DNA of 64,000 bases, taken from NCBI GenBank assembly GCA_948567375.1, contig OX419762.1, forward strand, positions 8,686,001-8,750,000. Reading direction: 5' to 3'. The position numbers and the translations under genes are program-made. The DNA is from Lunularia cruciata (taxonomy: Eukaryota > Streptophyta > Marchantiopsida > Lunulariales > Lunulariaceae). Positions 10,439 to 24,200 of the stretch are shown piece by piece; within the stretch, counting starts at the first letter, position 1, and each line of letters starts with the position of its first letter. The notes under the pieces were generated by a model. That model was not told the DNA's origin, did no database searches, and saw nothing but the letters and a program-made list of their open reading frames with translations.

Positions 10439-11608
10439 CTTGGACCCACTTGAAGGGGTTTTCACTAAACGTGGAGCTCATCGCGAAATTTAAAAGACTA
10501 AGGTTGGGCCGAAGAGAAACAAGAGGTTCTTTGTGGGGTACATGTTTGGCCATGAGTTTGATGATTTTCAAACCGTTTATGTGACATGATCGTAAGTAAG
10601 GGAAAAAAAGAAAAAGCACAGCCTAGTGAATTGAAAAGACTTGGTCCTGTTAGGTCAGCCCTGAATATTGGCGCTTTATTATGTGAATGGCCATAAGTAG
10701 GAAAAAAAGTGTTTGCCAAGGCAATTTCACGGGCATGGATGATCTGTTCTTCCTTCACAAGACCATTTGCCTTCAAATTACACATTTTCATTTACAATAC
10801 CGAGCAATCAATATTCTCCAAAACAAAATGTCGTTTAAATGACAGTAGCCTCAAAAGTGCTCAGCCTGCATGGTTTGCACACTTATGAATTCAAACAGAG
10901 CATTGGTTCAACAGTGTGTTCAACAGAAGATAAACAAAACACTTAGACATGTTGTCATTTCTAACGTAAACACGAAATAATGTAACCGTCATCAATGAGG
11001 TGGGATACATTTTGATATTTTTTGGAGCATGGGAATTTGATAAGATACGGTAAAAGAAAAGCATAAATAAACATTGAGATAATCCTGGTAATAATTTGGT
11101 CGTGAGAGTTTAATACTTCGGAAGAGATCACCTCAACTCGCACGTTCGTGAGAATTTGATTCTTCCAAAGAAATGACCTCATCAGACATTGACTTGGAGT
11201 TCGTCCTCCAATAAAGTATTACAGTTCTTAGACGACGTCTGCAAGATATTTTCATTAAAATTATTTTTAGAATTTACACTAATTATACAAGCTAAAATTA
11301 ATCAAAATAAAAAATAACACACATTTATAAAGAGTTAAATCGGTACAAATAAAACAAAAAATTAATTAATATAGATTCCTAAAACTTCTTTTAAAAATTG
11401 AAGAAATTCCTCTACTTAACATTTTGAAAAATTCTTCTACTTTTAAAAATCATTGCAATGCTAGACAAGTCTTATGTGAGAAGATTTAATAGATCAATTA
11501 CTTATTCTTGAACGTCAGCCTTTCTTCCTTTGCTTAGCCTTCGACATGGAAATGAAAAATGAAATAAAGAAAAGCTATTGAAATCAATTCCTTGGCCACG
11601 GCTTCCTA
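10439..11608. other. 3' flank of gene A, shared with gene B
   Basis: No gene is seen. The block aligns nearly base for base with 54885-56050 downstream of gene B, including the AT-rich stretch at about 11230-11480. It is the right part of the A/B segmental duplication. Similarity breaks abruptly at about 11608, just after GGCCACGGCTTCC. Confidence 0.7.
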
Positions 11609-12768
11609 CTAATAAAGCAGGGAATCCTGTGTATAGTTCAACTTATCCTGAATTAAGTTTGTTTTTCTTTTAATTTCAACACGGGAAATTCCCCCAAACA
11701 AATTCGGAGTAGTCTTGTGCATGAAAGTTTACAGCCTTTGTCCGCAACTTCTACGAACAGTATCTGTTTCTCCGCAAACGAAACGACTGACAATCGAGCA
11801 ACTACTCGAAGAAACGTGGGTGCGATACAGGCCTCAATCACAGTAGCGAACATACCACAACCAGCGAAGAGGAGATCAGAGTTTTCAGCTACTATACCTC
11901 CGTTGCTCTTTTTAACCCTTGAAGTAAGTCTCCGGATCGAAAGACAGAAATCATCGAAACTCATCGTATATCATTTACTGTCTCCTTTGACTGCATTGGA
12001 GTCTTTCAGTCGAATTACGCTACTTCTCTGTGGGTGTCATGAGATCCGTTCGCCAGCTGTACGATAGGGAGTTTCAGTAATTGTTTTACGGAGCTTTTGT
12101 ATATTTTCTTATAACTTATTACGAACCATGGACTCAATTGATACGGGGTGCGGGTTGGAGGAAGAAAATGTTTTGTTACGAAGTTCTTTATTATTAGCAA
12201 ACTTAGGAATAGATAGTTTGTAGAAAATAAACTATAGGGGAGTTTTCCTTTGGCACTCCGTAATGCATTAATTACACATTAAGGTTAATAAAGTGTGTAG
12301 TTTAGGTTAAGACGAAGGGGGTGGTTGCTGAAAGGGCCACAAAGATAGATGATGTATGAGAGGACGAGAAGACAAAAATTGAAGCAGAATAGCAGAAGAT
12401 TAGTGCTTGTTGTGGGAAGGGGGGGAGTGAATCTAGTTTGAAGTGTGAAGATTAGTGCGGGTTGTGTGAAGAAGCGAAGAATCTCAATTTCATTACTTAA
12501 AAATGCCTTATTCAACTAGTTCTGAATGTAATTCTTATCTTGCGAGCTTGTTCATTATGCATGTAACATCTTTGAAGTGAGAAGAGTAGAGCATGCACGA
12601 TCAAGTGTTATTTTTGGTGAATAAAGAATCAAGGAGGGTAGAGTTATTTCTGGTGATCAAACAATAGAGGAGGAGGACAGAGTCTAGTATAACATGTTGA
12701 GAGCGAGCACTTGTGGAGAATTAACTCGCAACATAAGGAAATGTATATAATGGTGTATACAATTAGAT
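11609..12768. other. No recognised gene; left part of the A-only 8.4-kb block
   Basis: This stretch is absent from the corresponding place beside gene B. Short open frames exist but show no recognisable motif, and codon composition does not support a gene. Confidence 0.4.
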
Positions 12769-13996
12769 TTGGAGATCTCGATGGAAGGGCTAGAAGATGA
12801 AGATGAAGATGGAGATGGAGAAGGAGATTTAGATATGCTAGAATTTTTTATTAGTGGGTGGAAGTTTGCACATACGTATAGATACCTGGAACCTCAAGTT
12901 ACTTATCCTTGTAGTCAAGAATTTGTGATAAAGTATTTTAGAAATCTAGAGCCAAAGTCCTTTTGCCAACTTACTACAATGGATGTTAATTCTTTTTCAA
13001 CCTTGGTAGATTTGATAAGAATACACCGTATTTTTTAAAACACCTATTGGCGGGAGAAAACACTAATGTGGCACCAAGCAGCTTCTGAGGGGGCTCAACA
13101 TTTGGGGCATAAGTGTAGGTTCAAAAATTGCCTTTACTCATCGATTTATGACTGCCATATTAGAATTGATGAGTCAAGTTGCATGGCTTGAGCACAAGGA
13201 GATACCTGTTTTCTTTGCATAGAAAGGTTTCAGTAGTTGTGTTGGTTTGGTAGATGGAACATTGTTTTCTCTTGCTGCTCGACCCACTGTGGATGGTGAA
13301 ATATATTTCAGCCCAAATGGCTCATATTCCATAAACTGTCAAGTGATTTGCAATGATAAAAGGAGAATTGTACATTTTACATGAGGTAAATGTTCTATTT
13401 TTTTCCCTTTCTTCTGTTTATTAGCATTGGTGCTCCTCTTTGTACATTCAAATGATGTTATCATTGCATGACTGAATTAAAGGTTTGTGGTTGTTTTGTT
13501 ATCAATCAGGATCATATCACGACATGACTTGTTTGAAAAATCATCGCTTCGGAATTATTTGAACCAAAGAAGGAGTGTCAAAGTTTTGGGTCCAAAGACT
13601 ACCTTTTAGGTGATTCTGGTTATGTACCCATGCATCCCCTTCTCCCAGCCTTCAAGCAGGCCCAAACACATGACAAGCAAGAGTTCACAAATATTTGGCA
13701 AAGGCAAGGGTGATAAATGAGCATTGTATAGGAGTAAATATTTGGCAAAGGCAAGGGTGATAAATGAGCATTGTATAGGAGTATTGAAAGCTAGATGGCA
13801 TTCTCTTTGTGAGCTTACAGCACAACTTAAAGATAATAGTAGAAATATACATTTGTTAAAGTGGGTTTCAGTTTGTGTTATTTTACATAACTACTTAATC
13901 AATAGGTGTGACATTTGGTCAGAGGATGATGGCAGATTTATTGAGGAAATTCAAATAGATTTAAAAATAAATTTTAATGGAAATAGAGCTTGGTAG
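12769..13996 (+). pseudogene. Degenerate PIF/Harbinger-type transposase
   Basis: An acidic N-terminal fragment (12769-13038) is followed, after frameshifts and stops, by GLVDGTLFSLAARP at about 13240-13290, which resembles the first catalytic Asp region of the DDE_4 nuclease. The last fragment (about 13724-13996) reads NEHCIGVLKARWHSL ... VILHNYLI, typical of the C-terminal part of Harbinger transposases. Only pieces remain and frames change several times. Terminal inverted repeats were not identified. Confidence 0.6.
13689..13782 (+). repeat. 47-bp perfect tandem duplication
   Basis: The 47-bp unit starting AAATATTTGGCAAAGGCAAG occurs twice head to tail (13689-13735 and 13736-13782). It lies inside the Harbinger relic and shifts its frame. 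With no mismatch between copies it appears recent. Confidence 0.9.
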
Positions 13997-15800
13997 AGAA
14001 GAAAGTAGGTCAAGGATGATGCAACAATGCCAAGGGTGATGTTGGTTGAATCTCACTTGTAGATGCTAGGGGAGCTGGGAGCCACTGTATTTAGACAAGT
14101 ATTGCCCATCAGCACTGGAAGTTGCATGCCCGTCACCGCGTGATGGTGTTGGAGGACACTTGGGAGCGCTCCTCTTATGTAACGGTTGGGTGCACCGGTT
14201 GGTGAGTTGGCGGATGTGCCAGTTGGCGAGGTGGCGTGCTGCATGTTTCCACTCATGATTTGTATATTTTCTCATTGAACTAGTGTTCTTTCTTGTGAAA
14301 TACTCATTTAGTGAGTGCAATTTATATGAATAATTTGTTAGGTAGAGACTATATAAACCCTCTTCCTTGTAAGTAGAGTTCACATTTGAAGTTTCAAGAG
14401 CAATTCAACATAGTTTTGGGAGCAATTCAGCTTAGTGGTTTTTGAAGGAGGAGAGTGAATTTCAAAAAGTTCAACAATTTGCAATTTTGAAAGGGTGTAC
14501 TGTTTGGGGAGTCTCGAGTGTTCTTTGAGTTCCTATGTAGAACAACAAGGTTTGAGAGTGGTGAAGTAGGGTTTGATAGAGAGATTTGTATTTCAAGACA
14601 AGATTTCATTATTGTGCTTTTAGGACCAAGATTTGGGTCTGAGTAAAAGGGTTTAGGAGAGGGTTCAAGAGCTATTTTTGGGAGTAGAAGTAGTATTTTT
14701 TGAAAGGTGAGAGTACTGAAATTGCAATGAGCAAGGAGCCCATGAATTTTGACACTCAAATTCCTTCATTCCTCCATTTTTGTCCCTGCATTTCCTATAT
14801 TTTCCATGGCAAAAATATGAGGCTATGAGAAGATTGTTGATGGTAAGGACATAAGGAATACTCAAGAAGGAGATTAGCTTATCAGATTCTACATGATTCG
14901 ACACCTTGTAAACTTCATCAAATAGTGTTGGATGGACAAACATCAAATTTGAACAGCTATTGCAGGAATCATGGAGGTTGATCTTGATGTAATTGGCCTC
15001 AAAATCACCCTTGGACTGCATACCCACATCTTGAGGTATTTCTCTTTCTTCCTTGCTTATTTTCTACATGTTTCCTCTAGTTTTCAAAAGTTTTCAAAAG
15101 TTCTTTGTGATTTTTTCATTCAATGTTTAGTGCCTATAGGTGCCACCCAACACCAACTAGGTATGTCCCATAGTGCCTTCCAATGTCTCCTAGTGCCTCC
15201 TTGCACCTCCTCATGTGTCACTACACCGCCCTTGTGTCACCAAACAATGAGTCGCAAAACCCTAAACCCCTTCCCTATCTCGCAGCACCAACCAACGTCA
15301 CTTGACACCGCCTCCTTTGTATTTTTGCATTTTGCCTGTCCCATAGTGCCTCCCTATGCCTCCTTGCATCTCCTTGTGGCACTGCCTTGTGTCACTCTAT
15401 GGTGAGTTGTGAAACCCCTTCACTTTCCTGTAGTGCCTCCCCGTGCTGCCCTATGCCTCCCCGTAGCATCACCTTGTGTCACCCCGTGGTGAGCTGCAAA
15501 ACATAACCCCTAAACCCTATCTCGCAGCACCAACCAATGTCACCCGGTGCTGCCTTGCGTCCCACGGGTTCCCCACCCTATGCTGGATTCCGCACAACCT
15601 TGTCTGCTCATACCGCCTAGTGGTAACTCTCTTGTTTTCCTTGCCCCGGAGTGGCTTATGGCGGCTTTTTTCTTGTGTCAGGGCATTGTCGGGCACCGAC
15701 TAACATCTTTGGTGAAGTTAAAGTTTTTTTTTGGTTGTTTTTGTAGGTTCTTCCATGAACTGAGTTTATTAGCTCTAGGGACAAGAATTCTTGCATTAGC
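13997..15800. other. Unrecognised region with C-rich imperfect repeats
   Basis: No gene is recognised. About 15120-15560 is pyrimidine-rich with repeated phrases such as TGCCTCC and TGTGTCAC. A longer phrase (CCCTATCTCGCAGCACCAAC) recurs about 245 bp apart (near 15270 and 15515). It could be the edge of an unidentified repeat element. Open frames on either strand here are not supported. Confidence 0.35.
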
Positions 15801-16414
15801 TTGGTCAAGGAGAGACAATTTAAATTGATAGTTGATATAGTGAGAGATGCACTGGCAATGCCAAGAGGAGGACACCAAGGAGGAGGATTGTTCCTTACAC
15901 AACCATGTAAGATTGGTTTCCACAATAAGATAGAGTTGCAAAGAGGTATTTGGCAAGGCAATGTGTGTATCTTGCTTTTAGGGCTTTTTTCCAATTGATG
16001 GATGCACTTGCAGCACCAACTCTATGGCCCAAGATTGTACATGTGCATTTGGTTCTCAACACCAAGATAAATTTGAGGAGATTTGGTGTGGAGGATTATG
16101 ATTGGAGGGAGTTAGCATTTCAAGATATCATTGCAGATGTAGGGAGTTTGCAAAGCCAATTGCAAAGACCTAAGGGGCTTAGGTTTAGAGTCACCTTCCT
16201 TGGGCAGATACTCACTGACCTCTTTGTGGAGAGATGTTTCATTCTTGAGAAGGAGGTGATGTACTTGAGTGATGGAGAGGAGGAGATTATACACAATGAA
16301 GAGGATGATCATCATCATCATCATCATCATGAGGATGCACAAAGTGAGAGTAAGGACAAGGATACAAGTGTTGATAATGTGCAGGATGAGAGAGAGGATG
16401 AGGACAAAGAGTGA
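15801..16414 (+). pseudogene. Hypothetical ORF, probably frameshifted, with poly-His/acidic tail
   Basis: Two overlapping frames (about 15801-15998 and 15950-16414) read as one protein if a frameshift near 15950 is allowed: the first ends in a GIWQGN region and the second continues with VYLAFRAFFQLMDAL. The second part (about 150 residues) ends with an acidic tail containing seven His from a (CAT)7 run at 16310-16330. The family is not recognised. It could be a decayed mobile-element protein. Confidence 0.35.
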
Positions 16415-16868
16415 TTGATTAGATCTGAGTTTTGGCATAGATTTTTGTATCTTTTCATTGTTTGAAATCATACAAAGTTATATTATATATACCATTACCA
16501 GATTTAATAAATATATTAATTTAACATGCCTTAATTAATGAAACTTGTGTATTTACTGGATACAAGAGTGAGTTTTACTTGATGGATGACTAAATGCACC
16601 ACTTGTGAACAAGTGTTCAACACATTTGTGTTGAGACACATGCCTTGCCAATAGTGAGGTTATTGAGTGATAGTTTTAGGGAGTTCCTTCTCCATCTTCA
16701 TCCTTTGAGAAAGCTCCATCTCCCTCTTTTCACCTTCTCCTCTCTCTCCAGATGTCGAGAGTGCACCTCACCCCACTTCCATCATAGTACCTTCACATTC
16801 TTCTTGTTTTATTCATATCACTCATATTTTAGATGATTGTGTTCGAGTGGTTGAGGAAGAAGAGAGAC

Positions 16869-17075
16869 TTTTGGTTGAGCGTGAGAGTAGATTAGAGAGT
16901 GAAGAGGAGCAAGAGATTACTACTTGAGCGTGAAAGGCAATTGGAAAGTGTAGAGGAGCATGGGAGATTAGTGCTTGAGCGTGAGAGATGGTTGGAGACC
17001 GTAGAGGAGCGATAGAGATTAGTGATTTAGTGCAAGAGTAGATTGGAGAGCTTTGAGGAGCATGGTAGATTGTTA
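16869..17075 (+). repeat. About four 49-51-bp repeats encoding coiled-coil-like units
   Basis: Repeats start at about 16875, 16924, 16975 and 17026 and encode variants of a 17-residue charged unit (LLVERESRLESEEE and relatives) that would form a coiled coil. In-frame stops and a 2-nt length change break the frame, so this is a relic. It may belong to the hypothetical ORF just upstream. Confidence 0.55.
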
Positions 17076-18072
17076 GTAGAGAGAGAGAGGGACTCCTTTG
17101 TGAGCAAGAAGATACTCTTGTTGCACATGAGGAGAGGCATGAGATGGAGAGAGTAGAGATTAGTTGACTTGGACTTGGATATCCTAGGTGTTGCTGCCAT
17201 GGCTGAGTGTTATAGGTTCCAATTACAAAGGTGGAAAAAAAGGAGAGGTGTGAGAGTGCACATGTTTAGGTAGAAGAGAGTGAGAGTAATCTAGCTCAAT
17301 TGAGGGCTCATGTGGCTTATCTTGGACCAAGATTACATATTATTGCTTGCCAGACCCATACCCGCCATGAGATGCAGACCCAGATTAATGGTAGATGCCA
17401 CCCATGTGTTACCACATAGTGTTGTGACTTGAGACACTGACTTCTGCATCATCATGCAATGTGGAGACTCAGGAGACTCAGACTGAGTTTAGAGAGAGGC
17501 TTCATCTATCAAGAGAGTATGTTCCATGTATTCTCTTCCCACGCTTCATGTGGAAATAGATTATTGTTGTGGATGCTACTTGTTTGGCATCATATTGGGT
17601 TTGTGGTAGCATCAATTTCCATGCATGGGAGATATGGACTACTAGGCATGGTTGGTGCCCACACACACAATCAAGGCTTGTAGGGTGGGTCACACATCCT
17701 TGGGTTTGCCATTTCATTCAGTTTTGTTTGCTATGCTTTGAGATTATCTTGTGGATAGATCTTACTCCAGATGGAATGGAGTGGTTGCTTTGGAGCATGT
17801 GGCAATGATCAAAACTCTCGGAGGGAGTTCACACCGGGTCTTGCTTCATGGCATGCTTGTGTTCTGTTGATATCCAACAGATGATGAGTTTAGAGGACTA
17901 AGAGTTAGATCATATGAGCATCTCACTTCATTAGTTTACCACTTTTCAAAAAACTCATTTAAAATTTCAAAAAACTTTTCAGAAACCATTTTGAAAACCA
18001 TTACATTTATGGTTTAACATTTTCAGAAAACTCATCTTTCTTACACACTTACTCAGGTTACATTGTGACATG
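17076..18072. other. No recognised gene
   Basis: Only short open frames without motifs are present. Low-complexity phrases occur near 17940-18010. Confidence 0.3.
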
Positions 18073-19458
18073 CTATTCACTATCACTAGAGTAGAATGAA
18101 TTTGGAGTAGTGTTTTTCTCTTCCAAGGTAAAAAGATGATCTTCATGCGGAAATTGAGTTTGCACTTTGAAATACATGCTTATTTCCTCAAGAGATCTTT
18201 TCGCTTGGAGGAGACTCATTTTGATTTCATGAATGCACTTTGACTCTAAACTCTTCTCCTTGAACTTATGTTTTTTTGCACTAGCTTCCCGTTTATCTGC
18301 ACTCAATTTCTTCTCAATTTCAACTTTCAGCTTCTCTATCTCTAATCTAACTTGTTTAGCTTCCATTTTCATAAGCATTTTCTCTCTTTTCCTCATGTTG
18401 ATGGCTTCTAGTTCAGCTAGTCTAAACCTCTCCTTTGATTCTATAGTATATGCTTTAAACATGGTGATTTTTGCTAAATCATGAGACAATGATCTACTGG
18501 GAGACATCTTGGATACCTTATTTGCCAAAATTCCACTTTTTCTCCTTCTTTGTCCAAGAAAGTGCCCTTGGACCCATCCCTTATAGTAGAAGTTAGTGGA
18601 GGTGGTGTAACAAAAGGTATGTCCTCCACTGGTGCCACAAATAATGACTCCTCCTTGGGTGATTGGATTCCATTATCTGTGTAAACACTAGGTATATTTA
18701 CCACCCCTTGGGTGTTTGGGACAAATTTGGGCCATGACTCCAAGAGCACCACCTTTAGGGGAGATGGGAATTAAGAGCCCTCCTGTGCACCTTTTTGGAA
18801 CTCCTTCAAGACAACCTTGCTCAAATTGAGATTTAAATCTTGGAAACTTACCATAGTAGGTGGACTAGTGTTTTCTCTATTCCAGAACATGACTTCCTTT
18901 CTAGCAAAATGAGAGCACATTCATTCAATTTATCTTCTATAGTTCTCCACCCTTTGCCATATTCCTTCTCGGTGAGACCTTCTCCCATAGCCTTGTTCTT
19001 CAGCTCTCGAGTGTCATTGTATTGTTTTATGTACCCTCAACCATTTTTTGTAAAGCCTGTCTCTTGTCATAGAATTAGGAAATCCTTGCACTTCTTGTAT
19101 GAAAAATGTAGCCATGAAACTAAAAGAGATGGATTTTTTTAATAGGCTATTTGCAATTCCCACCATGAATCTATGCAAAATGCTTGGGGTCCTCCAAATA
19201 ATCTAGTATTTGGCCATGATGGTGTGTCGCCATGCAAAACCTTTCATCCTCTTTTGCTATTCAAGGCACAAAAGAAGCCATCCTCAACAATTCTCCAAAT
19301 TTCCCTAATGATTGTTCAGGTTGCAAATCCAAACTTGAGTCTTTAAATCTTGGATATGCATCCAAACGTGAGCCTACTCCACTACAACAAGGTAATTGAT
19401 CTCCCATTGCTAAATTATCATTGCCCCTTTGGAGAAAAATCTCTGGATCCCCAATCAA
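18073..19458 (-). pseudogene. Decayed unknown protein with C-terminal coiled coil
   Basis: Read on the minus strand, fragments at about 19458-19261, 18752-18474 and 18528-18073 give a proline/serine-rich middle and a strongly helical, Lys/Glu-rich C terminus (KMEAKQVRLEIEKLKVEIEK). Stops and frameshifts separate them. The protein is not recognised. A transposon-encoded accessory protein is one possibility given the nearby Harbinger relic, but no DNA-binding motif was confirmed. Confidence 0.35.
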
Positions 19459-20035
19459 TTTTTTGGTTGCCCAGGGATGCGCAGATCATTTTCCATAACT
19501 CATGCTATCCTTTGTGGCACTAATCTATGGAAATGAACCACCACACCAATGTGAACTACAAAACAGACGTTTAGTTGACTGACTGAAGGAGCATTTGCAC
19601 CCAGGATGCCAAATTTGAGTTGAGATTTTGAATAGTCGAGAGAATAACATTTTGGATCCACAAAAAAATTTCAAATATCACACTCCAAAACACACCCACA
19701 AAACCACATGGCTACCCAATAAACCACGTCACCTTTGCTGACAATCATTTATTTCATTACTGCATTCCTAAACATCTGTATAGTTACTCTTGAATTTTAT
19801 AAATGAATGCAAATTTGATGACATACCCCCTTACCACAAGTTACTGTGTGTTCATTTATTAATATCTAGTCTTGTATAGAGTTCACTAAAAATAGTTACA
19901 AAGTTTGTAACTATTTTTAGTGAACATCCATCAAACATATTTCTAGTAAACATCCATCAAAACTATTACTGAAACCCCCTTATGTTTGTTTTACCTCTGT
20001 AGACCGTTTCAAGTATATAGTTCCTTATTTCGATG
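19459..20035. other. No recognised gene; right part of the A-only block
   Basis: AT-rich sequence. A short inverted repeat is present at about 19885-19925 (TCACTAAAAATAGTTACAAA and its complement). No coding signal. Confidence 0.3.
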
Positions 20036-20400
20036 CTATTGGGACTTAGTTCTATATAATCTTTTATATTTTATCCTTGTGTGGCTTGATGGGTCTTCCC
20101 ACCTTCTTGTTATCCTATGTCAATGTGTGTCGGTTTCTTAAGTTATATGTTTTGCCCATGCATTAGACAACTTCCGGACGATTCACTCCTTAGGGCTGTC
20201 ATTATTGCGAATGATCTTTAGGGACCAAGAGTCTTGCTGTTGTACGAAGAAGAATTCCTTTTGAATTTATCGTAGTACTGAAGGTTCAAGTCACAAGTAT
20301 GCACTTGAATGAGACCTGGTTCATGACTAGACCAAGGATTTCAGAAACAATGGTTCGTTTCTTACTTGAGACATTCAATCTGAAAACTACTGACGGCCCA
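20036..20400 (+). other. Resumption of A/B segmental homology, with a probable old LINE 3' remnant
   Basis: From about 20048 the sequence again matches gene B's downstream flank (56060-56400). The first ~75 bp (ATTGGGACTTAG ... GGCTTGATGGG ... TTCCCACC) resembles the LINE 3' tail seen elsewhere. No gene. Confidence 0.5.
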
Positions 20401-21270
20401 GAGCGACGGGTTGGTTCAGTTGTAGACTTCTGAACGAGCCATACACTAGTACCGTGAGAGTTGCCCGGGGTAGGGATTCCGAGGACATGCCATAACCCGA
20501 AGATGGATAGCTTGGCGGATTATCATGACCTCCCGTCACTGAATATGCTGAATTAGAAATTGAAATCGTTTCGATGGTTTAAACTTTTGATCGTTCAAAG
20601 AATGGCCGCACTGGAAAATGAAATAGATATGAATGTTATCGGTACTGTTCACATCCATCCACTTCGTACCAATTGTCTTCAAATGTGCTACTACTTGTTT
20701 CCCTTATAAGTGGCTAGATTGCTAGTCCACTCGATGCGAACCTGCAGGGGAACTTGCAATGTTTGTCTCAAGCACTCCGTGAATCCCCGAGATCAGTCAA
20801 GAGTGTTGGCCACATCCCACCCCGATATCGCCAGTTTGACACGCCAGTTTGACACCCCTAATGCATCGATGCTTTAGAACAATAAACATCGTTCATCTCG
20901 TACGATAGCCTCAATTGATCTCTCCAATTCGAGAGTTGCTAGCGAGTCCGTATTCCATAATATCTTCATGGTCTCTTCTGCTTGGAAGACTTCCAACATC
21001 TCTATTTAGACTTCGCATGGACGACTACCAAAGACTATTATGGACTCCTCCACATAGACGTCTTTCTGGTTGTGTGTTGTATGGAATATCTACAAATATA
21101 ACGTCTCGCTTTCTTTATTATTATGATGTAATAGACAATATAGCCAAAAGTTCTAGCGGCAATCCTTTTTTCTATATATTTCACTTGATTGTGTATACAC
21201 AACCCACCCTTAGACACAGCGAAAACCAAGGTTATAGGGATACTTCTCACGCCTTTGGAATGATGTAATC
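20401..21270. other. No recognised gene
   Basis: Unique-looking sequence with slightly higher GC near 20400-20560. An open frame at 20915-21268 (117 codons) has no recognisable motif and is not supported as a gene. Confidence 0.3.
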
Positions 21271-24200
21271 TAGATATGGGATTTAAAAGAAGCCCGACCT
21301 AAGTAGAAGAACAAGATATATCTCAATAGCAATGAGGATGAAACCTAAACAAAATTTGAGCCAATGGTGTAATGATAAGATGCAGAGTATAGCCCACAAA
21401 GTGAAGTGAGGTGCAGGTATATCGAACAACTCTCCACACTTGATATTTAGAGTCTAAAATCACATAAAAGTTATACATTTGATACTAAATTTTAACTTGA
21501 TAAAGTACAAGCATAATATTGCTGTCTAACTTAAAAAGAACAAGCAGTCTACTCCTAGTGAAGGTTTTTTCAAAATCATAAAAGTTCATGTATATGTTAT
21601 ATTTTAACTCAACAAAGTACAAGCAATCCCCTCCCAGTGGAGACTATTTCAAAACCATAAGAGTTCATGGGAGAGTAATTCAAGACTTCCATTATTAACT
21701 TCTTCAGAAATTGACTTCTAGATTTTTTCTTTCTAGTAGATACTACAGACTGTTTTAGATTTTGGAATATCGAGTGTTAGATAGATCCAATCATTTTCAT
21801 TTGAAGGATCACATCTAAGCCAATTTAGACTGCGTAGTATAGGATACATTAATCTTCTTCAAATTATAGTACATAAGCACTCTATTCTCTCTACAACTAG
21901 ATATATTAACAATAAAATCCAGGTTTCTTAATTTCCTAAGTTCCTCAAACAAGAGGCCACCTAGTGATCTGGCTCTTAAAACTGCTTAATTTTTCAAACG
22001 ATTCTACTCAGGGGTTTGGTCAAGAGTTAGCAAGTTGGTCCTTGGTTAGAATATATACAATCTGCCAAATTTTTCAATATGTATTTCCAAAATAAAGTGA
22101 TGTTGGAAACTCTATGTGTTTTTTCAAAGCGTGAAAGATATGATTGAGTGCAATCTTCATGTCACATCAATTATCACATCACAATTCATGGTGCTTTATG
22201 ATCAAGAGTGCCAAGGTACTTAAATCATTTTCTAAGCCAACATGCTTGCATAGTCTTATCCATAACCGTACATAATACCTAGCTTGAGAATGAATGCCAT
22301 CTGCTAATACTTTATACTTTCGTTTCCACCAAGATATTGGTGAATTTACAATTTTTCATACATGGATGCTTATCAATCCTTTGCTCTTGAAGTTTTAGTT
22401 AAGTCAAAATCTGGAAAGCAAACTTTGACACATTTCCTTAAATTCTTATTGTAACACTAAAGTACATAATATCTTTAAGATATGTACAATTATCTTGGCT
22501 ATATATAAGTGAGGTTGAAGTGGATTCATAATGAGTTGGCTTACCGTTCCAATAGCAAAGGAAATATTAAACCTTTTTTGTTTGTAAGAACCCAGATTCT
22601 ATCAAAAATTTATGTGTAGGTGAAGATGTCTACCGGATCCACCTCTATAGTGTGGATCCACCACTATAGTGCATGAGTTGCACTGCTTCAAGCAAGTATG
22701 ATCAAGGAAAGATACCATGATGTACTTGTAAAACTAGATACCTATCACCAACTTTTTTTGGAAAAACTATATGAGATATTGTATATCTTCCAGGGGATAT
22801 CCTCAATCTAATATATGTTAGAAGCACAAGTTAAACTAATACATCTCACTATTAGGACCATATACTAGGACTTACAAATAGATTGATAAGATTCATCTGG
22901 TTTATATTTATTAGAATTCAATGAAATATTTCTGAACGCTAAATTAGTAATACTCTATCTCACAAAAAAGTGTTTTATCATCTTGATTTATTAAATAATA
23001 TCAAGCATTCACTATCCTCAGTTGAGAATAAACTTGATTTTTTAAGTTAGTGTGTAAAGAACATAGAAGAAAATTTTAAAAGCACATATTTGAAAATTGC
23101 TATCATGTTTAATATTCTAAATTAAAAAATATGCTTACCTTGGCAGATTAAAATATTCATTGATCCATGAAGAAACACAAAATAATAAGTGAATGTTCTA
23201 TAAATATCTCTATTGAACTTTTTTATTGGTTTAGGTAAGCTCTATACAAATATCAAGGACTTGATCTTATATTATTTAACATCATGCTCATCCAAGTTTG
23301 TAGACTAAAAACATAAATGAGAATAATATTATAATACTAACTTGTTCATCAACTATTTTTTTATTCTCATAAATATTCAATTTCATATGCACTAAATATG
23401 AATACCCCAAATGCATAAGTAATTCTTTAAGGTAAATCTATCTCCAAATCCATTCTATATTCTTTGTGTTGAGGTATATTGGACTTTGTAGTTGCACGGC
23501 CTCTATTAAATGAGTAGATTTAATGGTTGGGGTGATGACACTTTCTACCTCATGAAGTCTACTTTTAGGTTCCATTTATATGGTTGTAACCTTGTTTATC
23601 CTCCTAAGTCCACTACGACTATATCTAGTGGTTGCTTGAACCATCACCTTTGACCTATGACTTGATTAGAATAGACTCAACTGTTTGATCTTGCTCCTAT
23701 CATTTACCTTTCCTTTGTAGATATGCACATATTCCTACTAAGATTTGTATATGACTCTTTGAACCATGATCTTTGACGCTTTGACTTGGTTAGAATAGAT
23801 TAAATTATTTCAGTTTTGCTCTTACTATTTACATCTCCTCCTTATATAAGCATTTTTACTTACTTAATGAACCATTCAAAGAGCTAATCCTTTTGTTCAT
23901 CATGTGATTATGTGGAAAAATTCTCCAATTTCTTCTACATCAATTATGAGGAAAATTTATTAAAAGATACTATACCACAAATTGCCTTAGTCTAAAAGAT
24001 TGCATCCTTCTTCTAGTACTTGTGCACATCCTTTTTGTAACTACCTTGGAAGGTATACAATATGAAGATTGTGACAATGAGCACCATATAGTCAGGAAAA
24101 AATTAACATCCAATACTTTTATTTTTTGTTACAGACTTCTATGAACATGTAATTTACAATCTTTTGTTGGTGTCAAATAGAAGATGCAAATTTAAGATTT

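Noticed and set aside
20915-21268. 117-codon open frame
   Set aside because: No motif, and overlapping open frames on the other strand. No splice or promoter context supports a gene.
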